Below, piece by piece: positions 1-9,554 of a stretch of DNA of 64,000 nucleotides. The translations under genes were made by a program, and so were the position numbers. A model generated the notes under the pieces. The model was not told the origin of the DNA and searched no databases. It saw only the letters and a program-made list of their open reading frames with translations. The first letter of the stretch is position 1. Every line of letters begins with the position of its first letter. The stretch comes from Actinokineospora pegani (GTDB lineage Bacteria > Actinomycetota > Actinomycetes > Mycobacteriales > Pseudonocardiaceae). The stretch lies in assembly GCF_009745975.1 (NCBI RefSeq), contig NZ_WHOL01000033.1:1-64000 (forward strand), written 5' to 3'.

Positions 1-1228
1 GCCGCGACTGGCCATGGCCCCCATCGGCAGGCTGGATCACAAGCGGGGCAGAGCCCCCCAAAGGGCGGGCAGAACCGCCGTCGCCATGCTGCTCAGGGCG
101 GGAACCGGTCCGTGGCGAACCGTGGCCGCCGTCGGTGCGCTGGTTCGGGGCGGGTTGTGGGTGGTTCGGGCCACTGTGGCTGTGTGGCTGCGCCGGGGCG
201 GGGCCGGTCGGCAGGCGGGTGGGGTCGCCGGTCGTCTGCTGTGGCTGCGATCGGTTGGGGGCATTCGGGGAGCGCAAGGGGGCGTTGTCGGGGCGTTGGG
301 GTGGCTGCGGCTGGTGGGCACCGGTGCGTGATCGGGTGGAGTCGCCGTTTGGCCACTGGTGTTGCTGCGGTGGTGTTGGGTGCGGGCCTGGGTTTGCGCC
401 TGGACGCGGCGGGGGCTGGTTGGGGGCGGCTGGTTGGGGCTGGTGCGGGGCTTGCCGTTGGGCCTCGGCGGGGTCCTCTCGCGTCCAAGCGGGGTCTGCC
501 GGCCGTGTGGGCTGCGCGGGGCCGGACTGGGTCGGACCGGGAGCAGCCTGGGGCGAGACGGGAGTGGGTCGCGTCGGGCCCGGGGTGAGACGCGCTGGGT
601 CGAGGGCAGGCCCCGCTGCGCTCGGAGCGGGCTGACCCTGGCCCGGAGCAGGCTGCGCTGGGCTCGGAACAGATTGCGCTGGACCAGGAACAGACCAGGC
701 CAGGTCCGGGGCGGACTGCGCTGGACCAGGGACAGACCGCACCAGACCTGGATCAGATTGTCCCAGAGCGGGCTGCGCTGACCCCGGAGCGGACTGCGCC
801 ACGCCTGAAGCGGACTGCGCTGGACCAAGAGCAGACCGCATTAGACCTGGGTCGGACTGTGCTGACCTCGAAGCGGGCCGCGGTGGACCAGGAGCGGACG
901 GCGGTGGGTCGGCGGCGGTGCGGGTCGGACCGGGACCGGGCTGGCCCGCATCACCGCCAGGCCGCACCCCACCGGGGCTCGGCCACGCCGGGTCGTCGCC
1001 ACCGGGAGCGGGCCGCGACTGCTCGCCGGGCGCGACAGGGAGCACCAGGTTCCCCGAGTGTCCCCCACTCCCCCCGAAGTCGGCGGGCAGCGCCCCAGCG
1101 CGCCCGCCCACCGGCGGGACCTCCTCCGGCAGGGTCCACGGGTCCGCGCCCGCCGCGTCCCTCCCGGCGTTGTCACCCCGCGCCGCTAGTTCCTCCGGCG
1201 TCACCCACACCGGGCGTTGGTCGGGCAC
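1..1228 (-). CDS. Pro/Ala/Gln-rich repetitive protein, C-terminus beyond the window
   Basis: Function unknown. One minus-strand frame stays open from 1228 to the left edge, at least 409 codons with no stop. I chose the GTG at 1228 because a GGGGGGA ribosome-binding site sits 5 nt upstream and an in-frame TGA (the end of the preceding gene) lies 39 nt upstream. The first ~45 residues look like ordinary protein (RPVWVTPEELAARGDNAGRD). After that the chain is low-complexity. Residues ~130-200 are degenerate repeats around GPAQSAPG, and the rest is rich in Pro, Gln, Asn and Arg with no Cys in the parts I translated. It is probably disordered or cell-surface, but no signal peptide is visible. It lies 39 nt downstream of a DUF397 gene and may share its transcript. 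The other reading frames here are shadows. Confidence 0.7.
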   Translation of the reverse strand, partial: MPDQRPVWVTPEELAARGDNAGRDAAGADPWTLPEEVPPVGGRAGALPADFGGSGGHSGNLVLPVAPGEQSRPAPGGDDPAWPSPGGVRPGGDAGQPGPGPTRTAADPPPSAPGPPRPASRSAQSDPGLMRSALGPAQSASGVAQSAPGSAQPALGQSDPGLVRSVPGPAQSAPDLAWSVPGPAQSVPSPAQPAPGQGQPAPSAAGPALDPARLTPGPTRPTPVSPQAAPGPTQSGPAQPTRPADPAWTREDPAEAQRQAPHQPQPAAPNQPPPRPGANPGPHPTPPQQHQWPNGDSTRSRTGAHQPQPPQRPDNAPLRSPNAPNRSQPQQTTGDPTRLPTGPAPAQPHSHSGPNHPQPAPNQRTDGGHGSPRTGSRPEQHGDGGSARPLGGSAPLVIQPADGGHGQSR

Positions 1229-1267
1229 CTCGTTCCCCCCACGTCTGCGCTCGAGCGAGCCCCCGGC

Positions 1268-1543
1268 TCACCAGGGCTCGTCGAACTCCCCTGCCTTCGC
1301 CCCGGCGACGAAAGCGTCCCACTCGGACTCGGTGAACACCAGCACGGTGTCGTCCGGGCCGGTGTGCTTGCTGTTGCGCATGGCGATGTAGGTGTTGCCG
1401 TCGGTGTGCGGGACGAAGGCGATCTCGACGTACTCGCCGTCGGGGTCGGCGTCCGGGTCGGCGGCGCGCTGCCAGTCCGCGGTGCTGAGGTCCAAGCGGC
1501 CGCGGACCTCGGCCTTGTCGTCGTAGATGGGGGCGCTGTCCAT
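1268..1543 (-). CDS. DUF397 domain protein
   Basis: Small 91-residue protein. Its second half fits the DUF397 pattern: EYVEIAFV, then AMRNSKHTGPDDTVLVFT, then SEWDAFVAGAKAGEFDEPW. The usual N-terminal WRKSS motif is replaced by an acidic stretch (ADPDADPDGEY). DUF397 proteins are very common in actinomycetes and usually partner an XRE regulator with a DUF5753 domain. No such regulator is adjacent here, so this one is an orphan or has a distant partner. It is divergent from the gene at 1621, with 77 bp between the two starts, and is followed at once by the repetitive protein. Confidence 0.8.
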   Translation of the reverse strand: MDSAPIYDDKAEVRGRLDLSTADWQRAADPDADPDGEYVEIAFVPHTDGNTYIAMRNSKHTGPDDTVLVFTESEWDAFVAGAKAGEFDEPW

Positions 1544-1620
1544 CGGGCCTTCTCCACTGGGGTCTGGGGCGGGTCGTGTCGCTGCCGCGCCCGCCCGGTC
1601 GCGCTCAGTAGCGTACGCGG

Positions 1621-2343
1621 GTGACCTCCTACTACAGCCGGTACCTCCGCGGGGAGCACGTGGCGGTGTGGGGGGAACTGCACCGCCTCGGGCCCGTGCC
1701 GGACGAACTGCTCGAGGACGCGGCCGCGGTGGCCGAGGAGACGATGGATCGCGTGGCCCAGCACGTGTCGCGGGTGGCCGCGGCGCTGCCGGAGCTGGGG
1801 TGGGTCTCCTCCGACCGGCTCGTGCCGCCGCACCAGCCGCCCACCGAGGACGACAACGACGTGGTCGACACGCTGGTGGAGCGGATCGGCGGGCTGCCGC
1901 TGTCGGTGGAGGCCTGCCTGCGCCGGGTGGGCGAGGTGTGGTTCGCGGGCGACTGCGACCTGCTGTTCCTCACCTACCACCAGGAGCCGGTGCCGACGAG
2001 CGCACCGCCGGGCCCGGACTTCCCCGACCCGCTGTGCCTGCCCAGCTCCTACCAGGTCGCCTACGTCCTCGACGAGGAGATGGGCGGCGACGCGGGCCTG
2101 GGCCGGTTCCCCCTGGCCCCCGACGAGCTGCACAAGGCCAACGTCCCCGGCGGCACCCACGACATCGAGCTGCCGTCGCTGAGCGCGGACGCCGTGCTGC
2201 TCGGCGTGGCGGGCAAACCGGGCATCACCCTCGTGGAGTACCTCCGCGAGTCCATCGCCTGGGGCGGCTTCCCCGGCTACTCGTTCCAACCGGAACTGGC
2301 CCCCGAAGCCCTGATCACCCTGCGCGTCACCCCGGACTTCTGA
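1621..2343 (+). CDS. uncharacterised 240-residue protein
   Basis: No function recognised. GTG start, 240 residues, soluble, acidic, no signal peptide. An N-terminal helical part (YYSRYLRGEHVAVWGELHRL, then a DELLEDAAAVAEETMDRVAQ helix) is followed by an alpha/beta part, ending with a YLRESIAWGGFPGYSF segment. The WGGFPGY ending resembles a loosely related group of orphan bacterial proteins I have seen annotated only as hypothetical; that resemblance is from memory. It stands alone between the DUF397 gene (divergent) and ilvC (convergent). Codon usage is typical of the window, so it is not obviously recent. Confidence 0.75.
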   Translation: MTSYYSRYLRGEHVAVWGELHRLGPVPDELLEDAAAVAEETMDRVAQHVSRVAAALPELGWVSSDRLVPPHQPPTEDDNDVVDTLVERIGGLPLSVEACLRRVGEVWFAGDCDLLFLTYHQEPVPTSAPPGPDFPDPLCLPSSYQVAYVLDEEMGGDAGLGRFPLAPDELHKANVPGGTHDIELPSLSADAVLLGVAGKPGITLVEYLRESIAWGGFPGYSFQPELAPEALITLRVTPDF

Positions 2344-2450
2344 GCCCCGCCCCGCCAACCACACCCCACCCACAAGACCTGCCTCGACCCAATCCTGGCC
2401 GCCCGTAGCTCCGTGGCCCCACGGGACAGGCCCCACTCAGCCACAAGCAA

Positions 2451-2480
2451 GGCCCCGCGACAACCACCCGTCGCGGGGCC
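2451..2480 (-). terminator. terminator of ilvBNC
   Basis: Perfect 10-bp stem (ggccccgcga / tcgcggggcc) with a 10-nt loop, 16 nt after the ilvC stop. It lies between convergent genes and may also stop transcription of the 1621 gene. There is no strong T-tract. Confidence 0.75.
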
Positions 2481-2495
2481 TCACCAGTCAAGAAC

Positions 2496-3536
<1,041 letters not shown>

Positions 3537-3552
3537 CTACGTGGAAAAGCGG

Positions 3553-4059
3553 TTAGCGGACGGCGGTCGCGGTGATGCTGCGCGGGCCACGGCCGATGGC
3601 GACCATGCCCGACTGCACCATCTCGCGGACACCGTAGGGCTCGAGCATGCGCAGCAGCGCCTCGATCTTGTCCCGGTTGCCGGTGGCCTCGATGGTCAGC
3701 GCCTCCGGGGAGACGTCGACGACCTTGGCGCGGAAGAGCTGCACGGTCTCGAGGACCTGGCTGCGCACGGTGGCGTCGGCGCGGACCTTGACCAGCAGCA
3801 GCTCGCGCTGCACGGCCGCGGGCTGCTCCAGCTCCACGATCTTGATGACGTTGACGAGCTTGTTGAGCTGCTTGGTCACCTGCTCCAGCGGCAGCTCGTC
3901 GACCGCGACGACGATCGTCATGCGCGAGATCTCCGGGTTCTCGGTCAGGCCGACGGCCAGCGACTCGATGTTGAAGCCGCGCCGGGAGAACAGGCCTGCG
4001 ACGCGGGCGAGGACGCCGGGCTTGTTCTCGACCAGGACGCTCAGGGTGTGGGTGGTCAT
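3553..4059 (-). CDS. ilvN: acetolactate synthase small (regulatory) subunit
   Basis: Regulatory subunit of acetohydroxyacid synthase; in this family it confers valine feedback inhibition on IlvB. It has 168 residues. The N-terminal ACT domain (about 4-76) begins HTLSVLVENKPGVLARVAGL and includes the GFNIESLAVG strand. A C-terminal domain follows (about 80-160). The ATG is preceded by GAGGTG, which lies across the end of ilvB; the two genes are 6 nt apart, so translation is probably coupled. Confidence 0.96.
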   Translation of the reverse strand: MTTHTLSVLVENKPGVLARVAGLFSRRGFNIESLAVGLTENPEISRMTIVVAVDELPLEQVTKQLNKLVNVIKIVELEQPAAVQRELLLVKVRADATVRSQVLETVQLFRAKVVDVSPEALTIEATGNRDKIEALLRMLEPYGVREMVQSGMVAIGRGPRSITATAVR

Positions 4060-4065
4060 GATCTC

Positions 4066-5892
4066 TTACACCTCGTCGAAGAGCGGGCGGATGCCGCGGG
4101 CGGCCATGATCTCGGAATTGCCGGTCCCGGCCGCGACCATCGGCCACACCTGGGCGTCCGCGCCGACGACGAAGTCGATGACGACCGGGCGGTCGTTGAT
4201 CTCCATCGCGCGCTGGATGACCGAGTCGACGTCCTCCTTGGTCTCGCAGCGCAGGCCCGCGCAGCCCAGCGCCTCGGCCAGCAGCGTGAAGTCCGGGATG
4301 CGGTGCTTGTGCGTGCCGAGGTCGGTCTGGGAGTAGCGCTCCGAGTAGAACAGGTTCTGCCACTGGCGGACCATGCCCAGGTTGCCGTTGTTGATGACCG
4401 CGACCTTGATCGGCGCGCCCTCGATCGCGCAGGTGGCCAGCTCCTGGTTGGTCATCTGGAAGCAGCCGTCGCCGTCGATGGCCCACACCACCGCCTCCGG
4501 GCGGCCGAACTTGGCGCCCATCGCGGCGGGGACGGCGTAGCCCATGGTGCCCAGGCCGCCGGAGTTGAGCCAGGTGCGCGGGTTCTCGTAGCGGACGTGC
4601 TGGGCCGCCCACATCTGGTGCTGGCCGACCCCGGCGGTGTAGACCGCCTCCGGGCCCGCGATGGCGCCGATGCGCTCGATGACGTACTGCGGCGACAGGG
4701 TGCCGTCGTCGGGCCACTCGTAGCCCAGCGGGAAGGTCCGGCGCCACTCGTCGAGGGTGGCCCACCAGGGCGCCAGGTCCGCGGCGGGCTCGGCCTCGGC
4801 CTGCACGGCGGCGATCAGCTCGGTGATGATCTCCTTGCAGTCGCCCACGATCGGCACGTCGGCGCGGCGGTTCTTGGAGATCTCGGCCGGGTCGATGTCG
4901 GCGTGCACGACCTGCGCGTCCGGGGCGAAGCTGCTCAGCGTGCCGGTGACCCGGTCGTCGAAGCGGGCGCCGAGGGCGATCAGCAGGTCCGAGCGCTGCA
5001 TGGCGCCGACCGCGGGGACGGTGCCGTGCATGCCGGGCATGCCCAGGTTCTGCTTGTGCGAGTCGGGGAACGCCCCGCGCGCCATCAGCGTGGTGACGAC
5101 CGGGATGCCGGTCAGCTCGGCCAGCGCCAGCAGCTCCGCCGACGCGTCCGCCTTGATCACGCCGCCGCCGACGTAGAGCACCGGGCGCTTGGCGGCGCGG
5201 ATGAGCTTGGCGGCCTCGCGGACCTGCTTGCCGTGCGGGCGCGTGGTCGGGCGGTACCCGGGCAGGCGCAGCTCCGGCGGCCAGGTGAAGGAGGTGGTCT
5301 CCTGCAGCACGTCCTTGGGGATGTCGACCAGGACCGGGCCGGGGCGGCCGGTCTTGGCCAGGTGGAACGCCTCGGCGATCGTGCGCGGGATGTCGATCGG
5401 GTCGGTGACCAGGAAGTTGTGCTTGGTGACCGGCATCGTGATGCCGCAGATGTCGGCTTCCTGGAAGGCGTCGGTGCCGATCAGCGCCCGGCTCTGCTGG
5501 CCGGTGATGGCCACGACCGGGACCGAGTCCATGTTGGCGTCGGCCAGCGGGGTGACCAGGTTCGTCGCGCCGGGGCCCGAGGTGGCCATGCACACGCCGA
5601 CCTTGCCGGTGGCCTGGGCGTAGCCGGTGGCCGCGTGGCCCGCGCCCTGCTCGTGGCGGACCAGGACGTGGCGGACCTTGGTCGAGTCCAGCAGCGGGTC
5701 GTAGGCGGGGAGGATGGTGCCGCCGGGGATGCCGAAGACGACCTCCGCCCCGACCGCCTCGAGCGAGCGGACGAGCGACTGCGCGCCGGTCACCCGCACC
5801 GGCGTGCCGGTGGGCGGGGTGGGCTTGGGGCGGGGGGCGTGCGCGGTGGCGGGGTTCGCCGCGGCCGTCGGCCGGGGTGTTGCGCTGGTCAT
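4066..5892 (-). CDS. ilvB: acetolactate synthase large (catalytic) subunit
   Basis: Thiamine-diphosphate enzyme that condenses pyruvate with pyruvate or 2-ketobutyrate, the first common step of branched-chain amino-acid synthesis. It has 608 residues. An Ala/Pro-rich leader (1-33) is typical of actinobacterial IlvB. The N-terminal ThDP domain carries the catalytic Glu at E81 (VRHEQGAGH). A central FAD-binding domain follows, then the C-terminal ThDP domain with the [11 protein letters not shown]...NNGNLG diphosphate/Mg motif. First gene of ilvBNC. Its 5' leader contains a leader peptide and a terminator hairpin ending 65 nt before the ATG. Confidence 0.97.
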   Translation of the reverse strand: MTSATPRPTAAANPATAHAPRPKPTPPTGTPVRVTGAQSLVRSLEAVGAEVVFGIPGGTILPAYDPLLDSTKVRHVLVRHEQGAGHAATGYAQATGKVGVCMATSGPGATNLVTPLADANMDSVPVVAITGQQSRALIGTDAFQEADICGITMPVTKHNFLVTDPIDIPRTIAEAFHLAKTGRPGPVLVDIPKDVLQETTSFTWPPELRLPGYRPTTRPHGKQVREAAKLIRAAKRPVLYVGGGVIKADASAELLALAELTGIPVVTTLMARGAFPDSHKQNLGMPGMHGTVPAVGAMQRSDLLIALGARFDDRVTGTLSSFAPDAQVVHADIDPAEISKNRRADVPIVGDCKEIITELIAAVQAEAEPAADLAPWWATLDEWRRTFPLGYEWPDDGTLSPQYVIERIGAIAGPEAVYTAGVGQHQMWAAQHVRYENPRTWLNSGGLGTMGYAVPAAMGAKFGRPEAVVWAIDGDGCFQMTNQELATCAIEGAPIKVAVINNGNLGMVRQWQNLFYSERYSQTDLGTHKHRIPDFTLLAEALGCAGLRCETKEDVDSVIQRAMEINDRPVVIDFVVGADAQVWPMVAAGTGNSEIMAARGIRPLFDEV

Positions 5893-5956
5893 CGGGCTGC
5901 CTCGTGGGTCGTCGGTCGCTGGTGTCGGACGCGGGTGGCTTCTGGCTCAGGGCACG

Positions 5957-5994
5957 AAAAAACCCCCGCCGACCACGATGGGTCGCACGAGGGT
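5957..5994 (-). terminator. ilvB attenuator terminator
   Basis: On the minus strand an imperfect GC-rich hairpin (core CGACC-catcgt-GGTCG, outer ACCC/GGGGT) is followed directly by six T residues. It lies after the leader peptide and before ilvB, so it can stop transcripts that have not yet entered the operon. This is the arrangement expected for ribosome-mediated attenuation. Confidence 0.8.
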
Positions 5995-6039
5995 CGCGCG
6001 TTCGGTGCGGGCTGGTCTTCCGTCAGCAGCGAACGCGCG
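5995..6039 (-). promoter_or_regulatory. ilvB leader 1:2 (pause) hairpin
   Basis: Perfect 10-bp inverted repeat (cgcgcgttcg at 5995-6004 and cgaacgcgcg at 6030-6039). It takes in the last codons and stop of the leader peptide and abuts the attenuator. Stalling of the ribosome on the Leu/Val codons just upstream would alter pairing here. The competing antiterminator structure was not worked out. Confidence 0.6.
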
Positions 6040-6070
6040 GCGGAAGTACGAGGGTGAGCTGGGCGGGCAC
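6023..6070 (-). CDS. ilvB leader peptide (15 residues)
   Basis: Short minus-strand reading frame, GTG start and TGA stop, encoding MPAQLTLVLPPRVRC. Five of 15 codons are Leu or Val (CTC, CTC, GTA, CTT, GTT), with three of them consecutive (L-V-L). It has no ribosome-binding site. A TTGACG/17 bp/TACCGT promoter ends 7 nt before the GTG, so the transcript most likely starts at the GTG itself and the peptide is read leaderless. It sits upstream of the pause hairpin and attenuator and so is the likely sensor of charged leucyl/valyl-tRNA. Leader peptides before ilvB are known in other actinobacteria; this exact one is inferred from sequence. Confidence 0.75.
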   Translation of the reverse strand: MPAQLTLVLPPRVRC

Positions 6071-6077
6071 GAGGGCG

Positions 6078-6106
6078 ACGGTAGTTCGTTCGCAGTGGAG
6101 CGTCAA
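6078..6106 (-). promoter_or_regulatory. ilvB promoter
   Basis: Minus strand: -35 TTGACG (6106-6101), 17-bp spacer, -10 TACCGT (6083-6078). The predicted start of transcription is G6070, which is also the first base of the leader peptide. Confidence 0.7.
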
Positions 6107-6191
6107 CTCTGCGGGACGCCCATCCCGGATCTTGGACCCGTCCGTGGGACCCGGGGGCGAGTGGCGGGGGCCACGGGTGCACCATCTTGGG

Positions 6192-6686
6192 GTGGCTGAT
6201 CAGCAGGTCCCGACCCGTCTCGTGTTCCGCGTCCCCGGCGTGGCGGTGCTCGCCGCGCTGCTGCTGGCGATCTGCGCCACACCGGTCGCGTTCGGCGCGC
6301 CGTTCCTGTGGCTGGTCTACCTGGTCCCGCTGGCCATCATCGTCTGGGTGATCTGGGTGCGGACCGTGGCCGACGCCGACGGGCTCACCGTCCGCGGCCT
6401 GCGCGGGTCGCGGCGGATCGCCTGGTCGGAGCTGGCCGGGCTGCGGCTGACCGGCAAGGGCACGGTGCTCGCCGTGCTCGCCGCCGACTCCGACCCCCGG
6501 CCCGAGGTCGCCCTCCCGCACGTGCGCACCAGGCACGTGCCCGCGCTGTCGGTCATCAGCCGGGGCCTGGTCCCGGACCCGACCGAGGGCGGGGAGCGGC
6601 CGGTGACCCCGGCTGCGGAGTCGGAAACCGCCGGGGAACCGCAGGTCGGGGCCGAGTCGGGCGACCCGGCGGCCAAGCCGGAGTAG
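6192..6686 (+). CDS. PH-domain membrane protein, Cfp6-like
   Basis: 164 residues from GTG 6192. Two close hydrophobic segments (about 11-33 and 36-52) are followed by a small beta-rich domain of the bacterial PH type (RTVADADGLTVRGLRGSRRI, then WSELAGLRLTGKG). The C-terminus is acidic and Pro/Glu-rich. In mycobacteria the related low-molecular-weight antigen Cfp6 (Rv3004) also lies beside ilvB, which supports the match. The biochemical role is unknown. It is divergent from ilvB; its own promoter must lie within 6071-6191, next to the ilvB promoter. Confidence 0.75.
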   Translation: MADQQVPTRLVFRVPGVAVLAALLLAICATPVAFGAPFLWLVYLVPLAIIVWVIWVRTVADADGLTVRGLRGSRRIAWSELAGLRLTGKGTVLAVLAADSDPRPEVALPHVRTRHVPALSVISRGLVPDPTEGGERPVTPAAESETAGEPQVGAESGDPAAKPE

Positions 6687-6794
6687 CCTGGGGGCACCGC
6701 TCCCCGCCGGACGACTCCCGGGCGAACCACCACACCCCCCGGACGCCGTCCTCCCGAGCCGTCACCGAGTCATCGAAAAGATCCTGGAGGAGCC

Positions 6795-8639
6795 GTGCCA
6801 GCGCTGCGCTCCCGCACCACCACCCACGGCCGCAACGCCGCCGGAGCAAGGTCCCTGTGGCGTGCCACGGGCATGACCGACAGCGACTTCGGCAAGCCCA
6901 TCGTGGCCATCGCCAACTCCTACACCCAGTTCGTCCCAGGTCACGTGCACCTGCGCGACCTCGGCGACATCGTGGCCGAGGGCGTGCGCGCGGCGGGCGG
7001 TGTGCCGCGCGAGTTCCACACCATCGCCGTGGACGACGGCATCGCGATGGGCCACAGCGGCATGCTCTACTCGCTGCCCTCGCGCGAGGTCATCGCCGAC
7101 GCGGTGGAGTACATGGCCAACGCCCACCAGGCGGACGCCCTGGTGTGCATCTCCAACTGCGACAAGATCACCCCGGGGATGCTCAACGCCGCGCTGCGGC
7201 TCAACATCCCGGTCGTGTTCGTCTCCGGCGGGCCGATGGAGGCGGGCAAGGCGGTCGTCGTCGGCGACGTCGCGCACCCCTCGTCCGACCTGATCACGAC
7301 CATCTCCGCCTCGGCCAACGCCGAGGTCGACGAGGCGGGCCTGCGGTCGGTCGAGATCTCCGCCTGCCCCACCTGCGGGTCCTGCTCGGGCATGTTCACC
7401 GCGAACTCGATGAACTGCCTCACCGAGGCGCTGGGCCTGGCGCTGCCGGGCAACGGCTCGACCCTGGCCACCCACGCCGCCCGCCGGGCGCTGTTCGAGC
7501 AGGCCGGGTCGACCGTGGTCGAGCTGTGCAAGCGCTGGTACGAGCAGGACGACGAGACCGCGCTGCCGCGCACCATCGCCAACCGCAAGGCGTTCGAGAA
7601 CGCGATGGCGCTGGACATGGCCATGGGCGGGTCGACGAACACCGTGCTGCACATCCTCGCCGCCGCGCAGGAGGGCGAGGTCGACTTCACCCTGGCCGAC
7701 ATCGACGCGATCTCGCGCCGGGTGCCGTGCCTGTCGAAGGTCTCGCCGAACTCCGACTACCACATGGAGGACGTGCACCGGGCCGGTGGCATCCCCGCCA
7801 TCCTGGGCGAGCTGTGGCGCGGCGGGCTGCTGCACACCGACGTCACCTCCGTGCACACCCCGACGCTGGAGCAGTGGCTCACCGAGTGGGACATCCGCTC
7901 GGCGAACCCGTCGGAGAAGGCCGTCGAGCTGTTCCACGCCGCCCCCGGCGGCGTGCGGACCACCGAGGCGTTCTCCACCAACAACCGCTGGTCGTCGCTG
8001 GACACCGACGCCGCCAACGGCTGCATCCACGACGTCGAGCACGCGCACACCGCCGACGGCGGGCTCGCGGTCCTGCACGGCAACCTGGCCGAGCGCGGCG
8101 CGGTGATCAAGTCCGCGGGCATCGACGAGGAGCTGTTCACCTTCGAGGGCCCGGCGCGGGTGGTGGAGAGCCAGGAGGAGGCGGTCAGCGTCATCCTCAA
8201 CAAGGTCATCCAGCCCGGCGACGTGCTCGTGGTGCGCTACGAGGGCCCCGCGGGCGGGCCGGGCATGCAGGAGATGCTGCACCCGACCGCCTACCTCAAG
8301 GGCACCGGCCTGGGCAAGAAGTGCGCGCTGATCACCGACGGCCGCTTCTCCGGCGGCTCCTCGGGCCTGTCGATCGGCCACGTCTCCCCGGAGGCGGCGG
8401 GCGGCGGCGCCATCGGCCTGGTGCACAACGGCGACCGCATCCGGATCAACGTGCACACCCGGGAGCTGGAACTGCTGGTCGAGGCGAGCGTGCTGGCCGA
8501 GCGGCGGGCCAAGATGGACGCCAGCGAGCACCCGTGGCAGCCCGTCGACCGCGACCGCCCGGTGACCAAGGCGCTGCAGGCCTACGCCCGGATGGCCACC
8601 GACGCCTCCACCGGGGCCGTGCGCGACCCGAGCAAGTGA
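6795..8639 (+). CDS. ilvD: dihydroxy-acid dehydratase
   Basis: Third step of the valine/isoleucine pathway: dehydrates 2,3-dihydroxy-3-methyl acids to the 2-keto acids. It has 614 residues, close to the E. coli length. Iron-sulfur cluster ligands are visible at C122 (SNCDKITPG, with K124 next to it) and C194/C197 ([10 protein letters not shown]). The C-terminal half has the [17 protein letters not shown] signature. GTG start with AGGAG 5 nt upstream. It is transcribed away from ilvBNC, so the pathway here is split into two transcripts; no attenuator is evident in front of this gene. Confidence 0.97.
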   Translation: MPALRSRTTTHGRNAAGARSLWRATGMTDSDFGKPIVAIANSYTQFVPGHVHLRDLGDIVAEGVRAAGGVPREFHTIAVDDGIAMGHSGMLYSLPSREVIADAVEYMANAHQADALVCISNCDKITPGMLNAALRLNIPVVFVSGGPMEAGKAVVVGDVAHPSSDLITTISASANAEVDEAGLRSVEISACPTCGSCSGMFTANSMNCLTEALGLALPGNGSTLATHAARRALFEQAGSTVVELCKRWYEQDDETALPRTIANRKAFENAMALDMAMGGSTNTVLHILAAAQEGEVDFTLADIDAISRRVPCLSKVSPNSDYHMEDVHRAGGIPAILGELWRGGLLHTDVTSVHTPTLEQWLTEWDIRSANPSEKAVELFHAAPGGVRTTEAFSTNNRWSSLDTDAANGCIHDVEHAHTADGGLAVLHGNLAERGAVIKSAGIDEELFTFEGPARVVESQEEAVSVILNKVIQPGDVLVVRYEGPAGGPGMQEMLHPTAYLKGTGLGKKCALITDGRFSGGSSGLSIGHVSPEAAGGGAIGLVHNGDRIRINVHTRELELLVEASVLAERRAKMDASEHPWQPVDRDRPVTKALQAYARMATDASTGAVRDPSK

Positions 8640-8644
8640 CGAAC

Positions 8645-8684
8645 GGCGAAGGGGCCGCACCGATGTCGGTGCGGCCCCTTCGCC
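8645..8684. terminator. bidirectional terminator between ilvD and doxX
   Basis: Perfect 19-bp inverted repeat (8645-8663 / 8666-8684) with a 2-nt loop, 6 nt after the ilvD stop and shortly after the convergent DoxX gene. Ends in TTCGCC on the plus strand. Confidence 0.85.
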
Positions 8685-8712
8685 GTGTCCGTGGGGTTCA
8701 GCGCGACACCAT

Positions 8713-9372
8713 TCAGCGCAACACCAGGAGTGTCACCACGGAAAGGCCCGCGGCGATGAGCAAGAACACGAAGCCGAAGGGCAGTGGTTTGCGGCACCAC
8801 GGGGTGTTCTTGTCGATGGAGATGCGGCCCGCCCCGGTGAACAGCAGCGCGAACGCGGCCGCCGCGAAGACCACCTCCTTCTCCACACCGCCCGCGAACG
8901 CGCCGAAGTCGATGTTCACGTAGATGGCGTTGGCCATCACCCCGAGCACGCCCGCGGCCGCGGCCGGGGTGAACAGGCCCACGACCAGCAGCGCGCCCGC
9001 GCCCAGCTCGGTGATGCCGGTGACCCAGGCCAGCAGGGTCGGCCGGGTGAAGCCGTACCCGCCGAGCGCGTCGGCGAACCCGCTGATGCCGGGGCCGCCG
9101 AGCAGGCCGAAGACCTTCTGCAGCCCGTGCGCGACGAACAGCGCGCCGACGGTGACCCGCAGGACGAGCAGCCCCAGGTCCAGGCCCGCGTTCCACTGGT
9201 GCGGCGTCCGCCGGGGCGCTGGGTCGGCGTACGAGCCGCCGTCGTCGTGGCCCTCGCCCGCCCCGGGGGCGGCGAAGGCGGTCGTCGGGCCCGTGTCGTA
9301 GGCCACCGTGTCGTAGCCGTTCCCGGCGGTCTTGGCCGCGTCCGAGGAGCGGTGGAAATCATCGGTGCTCAC
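8713..9372 (-). CDS. DoxX-family membrane protein
   Basis: 219 residues. The first ~80 are hydrophilic and cytosolic (Asp/Gly/Pro-rich). The DoxX domain follows with four hydrophobic helices (about 85-105, 130-150, 155-175, 195-215) and the motif LVLRVTVGALFVAHGLQKVF. The mycobacterial counterpart in the same neighbourhood (Rv3005c) is a DoxX reported to act with superoxide dismutase and a thiosulfate sulfurtransferase in redox defence; that role is inferred here. I start it at GTG 9372, just before VSTDDFH; a longer frame runs upstream through a palindrome and is unlikely. Convergent with ilvD. Confidence 0.85.
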   Translation of the reverse strand: MSTDDFHRSSDAAKTAGNGYDTVAYDTGPTTAFAAPGAGEGHDDGGSYADPAPRRTPHQWNAGLDLGLLVLRVTVGALFVAHGLQKVFGLLGGPGISGFADALGGYGFTRPTLLAWVTGITELGAGALLVVGLFTPAAAAGVLGVMANAIYVNIDFGAFAGGVEKEVVFAAAAFALLFTGAGRISIDKNTPWCRKPLPFGFVFLLIAAGLSVVTLLVLR

Positions 9373-9482
9373 CTGGCGGACACTAAACGATGCCGGAGCC
9401 CACCGCCGACCAATGACCCGATTACCCCCACCCCGATGATTCCTCGTCTTCCGATGGCGTGACCACCGCCAGGTGCCCAACG

Positions 9483-9520
9483 CCGCTTCCTGGATGAGGA
9501 TTCCCTCATCCAGGAAGCGG
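9483..9520. repeat. 17-bp perfect inverted repeat in a divergent promoter region
   Basis: Arms 9483-9499 and 9504-9520 are perfect complements with a 4-nt loop. It lies between the starts of the DoxX gene (9372) and the gene at 9555, where a terminator would not be expected, so it may be an operator or a transcribed hairpin. Confidence 0.6.
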
Positions 9521-9554
9521 CCGGTCTTCACACTCGGACAGCATCGTCGCAGGC

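Noticed and set aside
37-828. A 263-codon minus-strand frame with QRSPL repeats at the left edge
   Set aside because: It is the +1/-1 shadow of the Pro/Ala/Gln repeat protein. The accepted frame has a ribosome-binding site, an ordinary N-terminus and stays open to the window edge.
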